DNA from: an uncultured Selenomonas sp.
Lineage (GTDB): Bacteria > Bacillota > Negativicutes > Selenomonadales > Selenomonadaceae
Direction of reading: 5' to 3'
Length of the DNA: 50,857 nucleotides
Assembly (NCBI GenBank): GCA_902780535.1
Contig: CACZFT010000024.1
Location: 1 to 50,857 of the forward strand
Shown: positions 18,200-25,756 of the stretch, one piece after another
Layout: each line of letters opens with the position of its first letter
Position numbering within the stretch: the stretch's first letter is position 1
Made by a program: the position numbers and the translations under genes
Notes under the pieces: generated by a model
Seen by the model: the letters and a program-made list of their open reading frames with translations, nothing else
Told to the model about the DNA's origin: nothing
Database searches by the model: none

Positions 18200-19863
18200 T
18201 TATTCGTCCTCCGCAAGCCAGGTCTTGATGAGCATCGCCACTTCGGCTGGCTTCTGGTCGATGAGTTCCATGATCTGCTGCTTTTCGGAGAGGCGCTTCT
18301 CTTCTGCTCCTCTTCCGAGAGTTCTTCCTCTTCCACTGGTTCGCCATCCTCCGTGAGCGTGCCATTCGCGATGGCTTCGGCGCGCGCCTCTTCTTCGGCG
18401 ATGCGCTGCTGCTCTTCAGCTTCGAGACGGGCAGCCTCTGCGGCAGCCTCTGCCTCTTTCTTCTTCTTGTGGCGACGCCAGAGAATGGCGCCGATGATGA
18501 GGGCGAGCAGGAGGATCACGCCGGCGACCTCCGCATAGAAGATGCGGTCAGCGCGGTCTTTCTCGGCCTGCTGCTCCGCTGCGAGGCGGTCACGCGCCTC
18601 CGTGCTGAACGGCAGCGGCTCGACGGAAATCGTGTCGCCGCGATCCTGGTTGATGCCGGCAGCCGAGCTCACGGAACGCATGATGCTGTCCTGCTGCGTC
18701 GCATTGACATCGTCATTGACGAGCACGGCGACGTTGAGACGGCGGATGGAGCCCGGCGAAGCGATGACCTTCTTCTTCTCCTCGTTGATCTCGTAGTTCT
18801 TCGTTGATTCCTTTTTCTCGTAATTGGCATTCGACGTGCCGTTCTGGGCGACATAGCCCGGGACATTCGACTGGACGCCGGCCGGGCCGCCCGGATTCGT
18901 CGCGGTGCCGTTGTACGTCTCATTGCTGTCCTGCTGGCTGCGGATGATGCCCGAGTCGTCGACGACCGGCGTGAACGTCTGCGTATCCGTCGTCGTGTCG
19001 TCGAAATCGAGTTCGACGCTGACGCGCGCGACGGCACGGCCTTCACCGAGTGCCTGGTCGAGCAGAGACTGAATGTTCTTCTGGATGTTGTCCTGGACTT
19101 TCTTCGTCATCTCGAGCTGCGTCATCGTCTTGGCGCCGACGCTCTTCTCGTCGAGTTCGTCCGGGTCGTTGAGGATCTTGCCCGTCTCATCGACGATCGT
19201 GATGTTCTCCGGCTGCAGGCCCTGGATGCTGTGCGCCGCGAGGTTCACGATACCCTTGATTTCTTTTTTCTGGAGCTCCTGGTTCGGCTTCAGCATCAGC
19301 ATGATGGATGCCGTGGCCGGCTTCTCGTTCTTCTTGTAGAGGCTGTCTTCCGGCAGCACGATGTGGACGCGGGCTTTCTGCACGGCATCGATCTGCTCGA
19401 TCGTGCGCGTGAGCTCGCCCTGCAGTGCCTGCAGATAGTTGACCTTGTTCTGGAACTCCGTGACGCCGAGCTTGCTGTCGTCAAAGATCTCGAAGCCCTT
19501 CTGGCCGCGCGGCAGTCCCTCCGTCGCGAGGCTCAGGCGCGTCTCATGCACCTTGTCCGACGGCACGAGGATCGTCGTGCCCTGCTTGTTCTCCTGGACT
19601 TCGTAATTGACCTTGTCTTCCTTGAGCTTCGCTGCGACCTCGCCGGCATCCTTCGCCTCCATGTTCGTGAACAGCGGCACCATGTCCGGCTTGCTGCCGT
19701 ACCATGCGCCGACGCCCACGATGGCGATGAGGATGGCGAGCACGATTCCAAAGAAAATGTATTTCTGTTTCTTGCTGTATTTGTTCCAAAGCTGCAGATA
19801 GCGTTCCTTCCACTTCGGCTGCGGCGCTTTCTCCTCTGCGTTTTCTGCTTTGTCTTCCGCCAT
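18200..19863 (-). CDS. fliF: Flagellar MS-ring protein FliF, frame-disrupted near C-terminus
   Basis: FliF forms the MS ring. From the ATG at 19863 the protein shows the first membrane helix (about residues 26-46) and ring-building motifs such as ATEGLPRGQKGFEIFDDSKLGVTEFQNKVNYLQAL, noted here in part. The second helix is near AEVAGVILLLALIIGAILW. The frame is lost around 18295-18305, after EELSEEEQKR. In the -1 frame the expected FliG-binding tail resumes (KPAEVAMLIKTWLAEDE) and stops exactly before fliG. The span is 3n+2 bases, as one missing base would give. The uncorrected frame would run on across the fliG start with an unrelated tail and no FliG-binding site. Confidence 0.92.
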
Positions 19864-19922
19864 GTTCTCAATCCCTTCGCGCATCTAGTGGCCTGTGGCC
19901 GTCCTTCTTCCGGAAAGTCACG

Positions 19923-20240
19923 TCACACCTGCATGCGCATGATCTCCTGATAGGCAGAGACCGCCCGGTTCCGGATCTGGAGCGTGAGCTGCAGGGCGAT
20001 GTCAGCCTTCTGCGAGGCGATGACGACCTGCGAGACATCGTCGACTTTGCCGGCTGCGAGCGCGGCATTCCACTTGTCCGAATCAATCTGGAGCTGGTTC
20101 GTTTCTTTGAGCGCATCCGTCAGGTAGTCAGAGAATCCCTTGACCTCTTCCTTCGGCAGCGTCTCGCCGAGATGGCTTTCGGCGCTCATGTGCACCGGGC
20201 GCACCGGCGTCATCTGGAGGGCTTCCATCTGCATCGTCAT
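19923..20240 (-). CDS. fliE: Flagellar hook-basal body protein FliE
   Basis: FliE is the adaptor between the MS ring and the rod and the first exported subunit. The 105-residue protein shows the usual C-terminal pattern VSQVVIASQKADIALQLTLQIRNRAVSAYQEIMRMQV, described here in one stretch of family identity. It sits between flgC and fliF, as in Bacillus. The start offers several Met codons; the first is kept because a GAGGTGAA-type site precedes it. Confidence 0.95.
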   Translation of the reverse strand: MTMQMEALQMTPVRPVHMSAESHLGETLPKEEVKGFSDYLTDALKETNQLQIDSDKWNAALAAGKVDDVSQVVIASQKADIALQLTLQIRNRAVSAYQEIMRMQV

Positions 20241-20266
20241 TCACCTCGCTGTTCTATCTGCTATCA

Positions 20267-20713
20267 TCACTTGCCCATATCGAGGGCTTTCATCACCATG
20301 CTCTTGGCGGCATTGACGGTCGTCGTGTTCGCCTCGTAGGCGCGCGATGCCGTGATCATGTCCACCATTTCCGCAACGATGTTGACGTTCGGGCGCTCGA
20401 CATAGCCCTGCGCATTCGCATCAGGGTGTCCCGGGTCATAGACGAGCGGGCCCTGCGACGGGTCGGACTCAATGCCGACCGCACGCACGCCGTCGCCTGC
20501 CTGCAGCTTGTTCGCCGCTTTCTGCAGAAAGCTCGAGAACGCGCCGCCTGACACTTCGCGCGGCTCAAAGACGACGAACCGGCGATGATAGGCGCCGCCC
20601 TGTGCTGTCCGCGTCGTGTTCGCATTCGCGATGTTGTTCGATATGACGTCCATGCGCAGGCGCTCAGCCGTCAGGCCGGAAGCCGCCGCATCGATTCCCA
20701 GAAACATGCTCAT
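20267..20713 (-). CDS. flgC: Flagellar proximal rod protein FlgC
   Basis: FlgC is a proximal rod subunit. The 148-residue protein keeps the N-terminal rod motif AERLRMDVISNNIANANTT and the C-terminal part YVERPNVNIVAEMVDMITAS followed by the helix with AYEANTTTVNAAKSM. It stands between flgB and fliE and has the family's usual length. Confidence 0.97.
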   Translation of the reverse strand: MSMFLGIDAAASGLTAERLRMDVISNNIANANTTRTAQGGAYHRRFVVFEPREVSGGAFSSFLQKAANKLQAGDGVRAVGIESDPSQGPLVYDPGHPDANAQGYVERPNVNIVAEMVDMITASRAYEANTTTVNAAKSMVMKALDMGK

Positions 20714-20791
20714 ATCTTTGCCCTCATTTCCTATCCATTCCGCTGCGTTTGTTCATCCTGCGTCCGGCATCCCCGTCCGGACCGCTCGATC

Positions 20792-21211
20792 TTACGACTG
20801 GCCGCTCGTGATGACGTTGCGCAGCTTCGTGATGTAGCCGCCGAGATTCGTCGCCATCGCATTGTAGTAGAGCTGGTTCTTCGCGAGCGTCGCCATCTCG
20901 ACATCAATATCGACGTTGTTGTTGTCCACGCGCATCGTCGTCGTGTCGTCCTCCTGAATCTGCGCCTGCGCCCCTCCGATATGGCCGATGGGCAGATGGC
21001 GGTCATGCGTGCGCACGAGCGGCAGCTCGTTTTCATCGCCCGCGCTGATTTCTTTTGCAAGCAGGTCTTCGAAAATGACGTCGCTCTTCTTGAAATTCGG
21101 CGTGTTGACGTTCGCGATATTATTGGAGATGACCTCCTGCCGGAGGTTGGCTGCTGCAAGGCCCCGGCCGAGGAAATTGAAGTTCGGGGAATTCATGATC
21201 TGTTCCAGCAT
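20792..21211 (-). CDS. flgB: Flagellar proximal rod protein FlgB
   Basis: FlgB is a proximal rod subunit and the first gene of the flagellar cluster. The 139-residue protein has the motif RQEVISNNIANVNTPNFKK and the C-terminal segment DIDVEMATLAKNQLYYNAM. The start at 21211 has only a poor ribosome-binding site (GAAGGG about a dozen bases upstream), which lies inside a possible 19-codon leader ORF ending six bases before the start codon. Translational coupling to that ORF is therefore plausible. Confidence 0.96.
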   Translation of the reverse strand: MLEQIMNSPNFNFLGRGLAAANLRQEVISNNIANVNTPNFKKSDVIFEDLLAKEISAGDENELPLVRTHDRHLPIGHIGGAQAQIQEDDTTTMRVDNNNVDIDVEMATLAKNQLYYNAMATNLGGYITKLRNVITSGQS

Positions 21212-21217
21212 GGGTCT

Positions 21218-21277
21218 TCACATCCCTTCCATAAGTGCTGTTCGATAGTACTGATATTTTTCTTTTTCTACGTGCAT
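21218..21277 (-). CDS. Possible 19-residue leader ORF before flgB
   Basis: ATG at 21277 lies seven bases after a strong AAGGAG (21290-21285) and opens a 19-codon frame, MHVEKEKYQYYRTALMEGM, that stops at 21218, six bases before flgB. Its ribosome-binding site is better than that of flgB. The peptide resembles nothing I recognise. It could be a leader used for translational coupling, a small protein, or a chance frame. A TGATAGAAT extended -10-like element lies just upstream, but it is too close to serve this start comfortably. Confidence 0.4.
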   Translation of the reverse strand: MHVEKEKYQYYRTALMEGM

Positions 21278-21374
21278 GCCATAACTCCTTCAAATTCTAT
21301 CACTTTTTTCGTCCTTTTAGAAGTCCCCCACGTCGATTTTACTTTATTTACGAAAAAAGTCCCACCGCCATCCG

Positions 21375-21413
21375 AGAAAAAGAATGCCCTCCGGCAGCTG
21401 CCTGCCAGAGGGC
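21375..21413 (-). terminator. Intrinsic terminator after codY
   Basis: On the minus strand GCCCTC...GAGGGC (21413-21408 / 21391-21386) encloses a second GGCAG/CTGCC pairing. It is followed by ATTCTTTTTCTC, so codY transcription should end before the flagellar genes. Confidence 0.8.
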
Positions 21414-21420
21414 GGAATGT

Positions 21421-22260
21421 TCAGAAATGCGTGCGGCGCGTCTTTTTGTCTTCCTTCGGAAGAGGCTTCGCGTCAATCTTCTTGACCTCGTCGATGAGGT
21501 ATTCGTTCTTGACCTTGATGTACGTGCCCTTCATGCCGAGCGACTTCGATTCGATGACGCCGGCCGACTCGAATTTGCGCAGCGCGTTGACGATGACGGA
21601 GCGCGTGATCTGCATCTCCTTCGCGACGGTCGAGGCGATGAGGTTGCCTTCGAGCTTGCCTTCCTTGTCGTTCTCCTCGAGCTTCTTGAGGATGCCTTTC
21701 GCAGCGACCTGCTCGGAGTACGAGAGCGTGTTGATGGCAATCTGCACGGCCGTCTTCTTGCGCTCGATGGCCTGGATCTTGAGGTTCTCGTCACGCAGGA
21801 TCTCCATGCCGACGACGGTCGCGCCGTATTCGACGAGCACGAGGTCGTCGTCGCCGAACTCTTCGTCGTACTTCGCGACGATCAGCGTGCCCTTGCGGTC
21901 GCCGTTGCTGTAGATCGGAACGATCGTCGTGTTCTTGCCGTTGAAGAGGCAGTCGACATCCTCGTCATACGCGCACTTGCCGGTCTTGGAACGCAGGTTC
22001 GGCGTCGTCTCGTCGATGCGCTTGAGCCAGTTGACATAGTTGTGCGGGAACTCGCCCTGGTTGATGACCTTGTCGACCATGAGGTCGCATTCGAAGTCGT
22101 CGATGAAGGCATAGCCGTAGATTTTTCCGGCCGTATCCGTGATGTAGACGTTCGCGTCGAGCACGTTGCTGAGCACGCGCGCGATACCGTCGTATTCGAC
22201 GCTGACGGAGCGTTGGAGCAGACGATTGATCTTTCGTGTCTTTTCGAGCAGTGTAGCCAT
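21421..22260 (-). CDS. codY: GTP- and branched-chain amino acid-sensing repressor CodY
   Basis: CodY is a global nutritional regulator that binds DNA when loaded with GTP and branched-chain amino acids. The 279-residue protein has the N-terminal GAF domain, with the typical start LLEKTRKINRLLQ, and a C-terminal winged helix-turn-helix (LIASTVAKEMQITRSVIVNALRKFESAGVIESKSLGMKGTYIKV, given in pieces by function). The ATG at 22260 follows GGGAG. It lies between hslU and flgB, as in Bacillus. Its own promoter carries a CodY-box-like sequence. Confidence 0.97.
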   Translation of the reverse strand: MATLLEKTRKINRLLQRSVSVEYDGIARVLSNVLDANVYITDTAGKIYGYAFIDDFECDLMVDKVINQGEFPHNYVNWLKRIDETTPNLRSKTGKCAYDEDVDCLFNGKNTTIVPIYSNGDRKGTLIVAKYDEEFGDDDLVLVEYGATVVGMEILRDENLKIQAIERKKTAVQIAINTLSYSEQVAAKGILKKLEENDKEGKLEGNLIASTVAKEMQITRSVIVNALRKFESAGVIESKSLGMKGTYIKVKNEYLIDEVKKIDAKPLPKEDKKTRRTHF

Positions 22261-22348
22261 GGTGCAGACTCCCTTCCTGATGAATCCTGCCGATGCTGTT
22301 TTCCGGGACTTTTCCGGGGCGTTCTGGGTCTCGGGGTTCATTGTAGAT

Positions 22349-22373
22349 ATTTTAGCACACATTTCGAAAAATT
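22349..22373 (-). promoter_or_regulatory. codY promoter with CodY-box-like element
   Basis: Minus strand: extended -10 TGCTAAAAT (22357-22349) without a clear -35 box. Directly upstream AATTTTTCGAAATGT (22373-22359) matches the CodY consensus AATTTTCWGAAAATT at 11 of 15 positions by eye. An operator here would block the promoter, fitting CodY autoregulation. Confidence 0.5.
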
Positions 22374-22410
22374 CCTAGATGTTGTGACAATTTATCCAAA
22401 GTTCACGACA

Positions 22411-22455
22411 AAAAACGCTGCTTCCGCAATCGCACCCGCGGAAGCAACTTTTTTT
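22411..22455 (-). terminator. Terminator after hslU (bidirectional shape)
   Basis: TGCTTCCGC / GCGGAAGCA (22419-22427 / 22438-22446) forms a nine-base-pair stem. On the minus strand GCGTTTTTTG follows; on the plus strand a run of seven T follows. It ends the dprA-hslU unit before the codY promoter. Confidence 0.75.
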
Positions 22456-22469
22456 CTAAGAGATATGGC

Positions 22470-22528
22470 GTACAGGGGACTCCCACCACCGCTTCGCGGT
22501 CCCCCTCCCTCAATGAGGGAGGCTGTAC
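22470..22528. repeat. Short palindromic element with inverted ends
   Basis: A 59-base segment bounded by GTACAG and CTGTAC. It contains two tight hairpins: ACCGC-TTC-GCGGT (22488-22500) and CCTCCCTC-AAT-GAGGGAGG (22504-22522). It lies between hslU and its terminator in otherwise featureless DNA (22261-22563 holds the codY promoter, this element and the hslU terminator). The form is that of a REP/MITE-like dispersed element; only one full copy is in the window. Confidence 0.6.
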
Positions 22529-22563
22529 AATCGTTTGGCTATCGCGTTATCACCTTATTTTCA

Positions 22564-23984
22564 TCAAAGGATGAACTGGGAGAGATCGTGGTTCTGGACG
22601 ATGTCGTGGAGGCGGTCGTCGACGTAGGCTTCGTCGATGACGACGTGCTTGTCCTGAAGCTCCGGCGCGTCGAACGAGACGTCTTCGAGGAGCTTCTCAA
22701 GCAGCGTGTGGAGGCGGCGGGCGCCGATGTCCTCGGACTGCTCGTTGACGTCGCAGGCGAGCTGCGCGATGCGGCTGATGGCGCTCTCCTTGAACTCGAG
22801 CTCGACGCCTTCCGTCGCGAGCATGGCCTGATACTGCTTGATGAGAGCGTTCTGCGGTTCCGTCAGGATGCGCTCGAAGTCTTCTTTCCGGAGGCTCTTG
22901 AGCTCGACGCGGATCGGGAAGCGGCCCTGCAGCTCCGGAATGAGGTCCGACGGCTTTGCGATGTGGAACGCGCCGGCTGCGATGAAGAGCACATGATCCG
23001 TCTTGACGGGGCCGTACTTCGTCGAGACCTGCGAGCCTTCGACAATCGGCAGGATGTCGCGCTGCACACCCTCGCGCGAAACGTCGGCGCCATTCGAATT
23101 GCCCTTGACGGCGACCTTGTCAATCTCGTCGAGGAAGACGATGCCGCTGCGCTCGGCGACCTTGATGGCCGTCTCGGCGACTTCGTCCATGTCGATGAGC
23201 TTGCCCGCTTCTTCCTGCGTGAAGATCTTGCGCGCCTGCTCAACCGTGACTTTGCGCTTCTTGCGGTTCTTCGGCATGAGGTTGCCGATCATGTCCTGGA
23301 TGTTGTCGCCCATGCCCTCGAGCGACGAGCCTGCGAACATGCCGACCATCGGACGGCTCGATTCCTCGACGTCGATTTCGATGAGCTCTTTTTCAGCTCG
23401 CCGTTCTTCAGACGCTTGCGCACCCACTCGCGGCCGGCCTGATACTTCGGCTTCTCGTCTTTTTCTTCTTTTTCCTCATCGTCTTCGGCGTTGCCGAACA
23501 GGCGGCCGAGCGGATTCTGCGATTTCTTCGGCTGCGGCACGAAGACGTCGAGGATGCGCTCCTCAGCGAGTTCCTTCGCCTTTTCCTGCACGGAGTCCAT
23601 GCGCTCCTGGCGCACCATGCGCACGGCTGTCTCGGCGAGGTCGCGCACGATGGACTCAACGTCGCGGCCGACATAGCCGACCTCGGTGAACTTCGTGGCC
23701 TCGACCTTGATGAACGGCGCCTTGACGAGCTTCGCGAGGCGGCGGGCAATTTCGGTCTTGCCGACGCCCGTCGAGCCGATCATGAGGATGTTCTTCGGGA
23801 TGACTTCGTCACGCATCGGCCCCTCTAGCTTCCGGCTGCGCCAGCGGTTGCGGAGTGCGATGGCGACGGAGCGCTTCGCTTCGTCCTGGCCGATGATGTA
23901 TTTGTCGAGCTCTTCCACAATCTGGCGCGGCGTCTGCTCGTTCGTGCCGATTTCCGTCACGGGGGTGTTTTCGCTTGCTTCCAT
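22564..23984 (-). CDS. hslU: ATP-dependent protease ATPase subunit HslU, frame-disrupted
   Basis: HslU (ClpY) is the AAA+ unfoldase of the HslVU protease. From ATG 23984 (one-base overlap with the hslV stop) the first frame gives [20 protein letters not shown], Walker [10 protein letters not shown] at about residues 70-78 and the pore segment [10 protein letters not shown]. After about 197 residues the frame breaks in an A5 run at 23389-23393. The rest continues in the other frame with [18 protein letters not shown], Walker [13 protein letters not shown] and the C-terminal HslV-activating tail LSQFIL. The total span is 3n+2, consistent with one lost A. The joined length, near 473, is normal for HslU. 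Confidence 0.93.
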
Positions 23985-24526
23985 TACTCCAGTTCCTCCA
24001 CCTTGATGTTGTGATTCGTGTAGACGCAGATGTCCGCCGCGATGGAAAGCGCTTCCTTCGCGATGTCCTTTGCCTCCATGTCCGTATGCGCGACCATGGC
24101 GCGGCCGGCCGCGAGCGCGTAGAAGCCGCCCGAGCCGATGGCCGCGACGTCGCCGTCCGGCTCGATGACTTCGCCGTTGCCCGAAAGCATCAACAGCTGC
24201 TCCTTGTCGGCGACGAGCAGCAGCGCTTCGAGCTTCCGGAGCACGCGGTCCGTGCGCCAGTCCTTCGCGAGCTCAACGGCTGCGCGCTGGAGGTTGCCGT
24301 TATACGATTCGAGCTTGCTCTCGAATTTCTCGAACAGCGTGAACGCGTCGGCGACGGAACCCGCGAAACCCGCGAGAATCTTGCCGTGATAGAGCGTGCG
24401 CACCTTGCGCGCGTTCGCCTTCATGATCGTGTGCTCGCCGAACGTCACCTGTCCGTCGCCAGCGATGGCCGTCTTGCCGTTCTTGCGCACGGCGCAGATG
24501 GTCGTTGCATGAAACTGTGTCTCCAT
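23984..24526 (-). CDS. hslV: ATP-dependent protease catalytic subunit HslV
   Basis: HslV (ClpQ) is the proteasome-beta-like peptidase of HslVU. The 180-residue precursor starts METQFHA and would be processed to expose the catalytic Thr of [21 protein letters not shown], shown by its conserved start. The conserved [11 protein letters not shown] and the helix with [10 protein letters not shown] are present. ATG 24526 is preferred; a TTG one codon earlier lies closer to the AAGGAG. It overlaps hslU by one base, so the two subunits are coupled. Confidence 0.96.
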   Translation of the reverse strand: METQFHATTICAVRKNGKTAIAGDGQVTFGEHTIMKANARKVRTLYHGKILAGFAGSVADAFTLFEKFESKLESYNGNLQRAAVELAKDWRTDRVLRKLEALLLVADKEQLLMLSGNGEVIEPDGDVAAIGSGGFYALAAGRAMVAHTDMEAKDIAKEALSIAADICVYTNHNIKVEELE

Positions 24527-24553
24527 CAAAGATCAAACTCCTTTCGGAACGTT

Positions 24554-25756
24554 TCAAGACTCGTTCATCGGCTGGAAATGCTTTGCCTCGCTCGTCGTGA
24601 TGTAGTGCGCGAGCGCGCCATGGCAGGTCTCGGGCGGGAAGACATACGGCTCCTCGCCCTCGGCGACGCGCACGGCGTTGATGCCGGCCACGAGGCCGGA
24701 CGAGGCCGATTCGACATAGCCTTCGACGCCCGTCATCTGCCCGGCAAAGAACAGACGGTCCTCGCCAGCGAACTGGTACGTCGGACGCATGTGCTTCGGC
24801 GCGTTGAGGAACGTGTTGCGGTGCATGACGCCGTAGCGCAGGAACTCCGCATGCTCGAGGCCCGGAATCATCGAGAAGACGCGGCGCTGCTCCGGCCATT
24901 TGAGATGCGTCTGGAAGCCGACGATATTGTAGAGCGTCGCATCGGCATTGTCCTGCCGCAGCTGCACGACGGCAAACGGCCGCACGCCCGTCTTCGGGTC
25001 TTCGAGGCCGACGGGTTTCAATGGGCCGAACAGCAGCGTGTCCTCGCCGCGGCTCGCCATGACTTCGACCGGCATGCAACCCTCGAAAAATTTCTCTTTC
25101 TCAAAGCCATGTGTCGGCGCCTTTTCCGCAGCCACCAGCTCCTGCCAGAACGCGCGGTACTCCGCCTCCGTCATCGGGCAGTTGATGTAGGCCGCCTCGC
25201 CCTTGCCATAGCGCGAGGCGCGGTAAGCCTTCGTCATGTCAATGGATTCAAGGCTCACAATCGGCGCGGCCGCATCGTAGAAATAGAGGCTGTCGCCGCC
25301 CGTGCGCCGCGCGATGTCCTCGGCGAGCGCCCCCTCGGTCAGCGGGCCGCTCGCAACAATCGTCACGACATCGTCCCGCAGCGGAATCTCCGTGAGCTCT
25401 TCGTGCACGACGGTCACGTTCGAGAGGCTTGTGACATGCTCCGTGATGTAGTCGCTGAAACCGTGCCGGTCGACGGCGAGTGCGCCGCCTGCTGGCACGC
25501 GCGTCGCGTCGGCGGCCTCCATGATGATGGAGCCCATGCGGCGCATTTCCTCTTTGAGCACGCCGACGGCGTTCTCGAGGCTCGCGCCGCGCAGAGAGTT
25601 GCTGCAGACGAGTTCGGCAAAGCCGGCCGTCTTGTGCGCGGGCGTCATCTTCTGCGGGCGCATCTCGTAGAGCGTCACGCGCGCGCCGCGCTTCGCGGCC
25701 TGCCAGGCGGCTTCGGAACCCGCGAGCCCCGCGCCGATGATGATGATGTCCTTCAT
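24554..25756 (-). CDS. trmFO: tRNA uridine-54 methyltransferase TrmFO, short C-terminus
   Basis: TrmFO uses FAD and methylene-tetrahydrofolate to make ribothymidine at position 54 of tRNA. Present are the FAD-binding [13 protein letters not shown] at residues 6-18, the catalytic Cys of CSNSLRG (C51) and the second Cys region [15 protein letters not shown]. The C-terminal part is [18 protein letters not shown]. The protein is 400 residues and ends HFQPMNES, where family members normally run on for about 35 residues from an MN(I/F)NFGLLPPL-like segment. The usual next gene, xerC, is also missing. The start overlaps the topA stop by four bases. Confidence 0.95.
   Translation of the reverse strand: MKDIIIIGAGLAGSEAAWQAAKRGARVTLYEMRPQKMTPAHKTAGFAELVCSNSLRGASLENAVGVLKEEMRRMGSIIMEAADATRVPAGGALAVDRHGFSDYITEHVTSLSNVTVVHEELTEIPLRDDVVTIVASGPLTEGALAEDIARRTGGDSLYFYDAAAPIVSLESIDMTKAYRASRYGKGEAAYINCPMTEAEYRAFWQELVAAEKAPTHGFEKEKFFEGCMPVEVMASRGEDTLLFGPLKPVGLEDPKTGVRPFAVVQLRQDNADATLYNIVGFQTHLKWPEQRRVFSMIPGLEHAEFLRYGVMHRNTFLNAPKHMRPTYQFAGEDRLFFAGQMTGVEGYVESASSGLVAGINAVRVAEGEEPYVFPPETCHGALAHYITTSEAKHFQPMNES

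Noticed and set aside
21268..21282. Four-codon ORF (MACT) directly behind the AAGGAG before flgB
   Set aside because: Only two bases separate the site from its ATG; the overlapping 19-codon frame with seven-base spacing is the better use of the site.
21294..21302. TGATAGAAT as the flgB promoter
   Set aside because: Transcription from it would begin within the AAGGAG itself, and no -35 box is present. The true promoter of the first flagellar unit was not identified; no sigma-28 consensus was found either.
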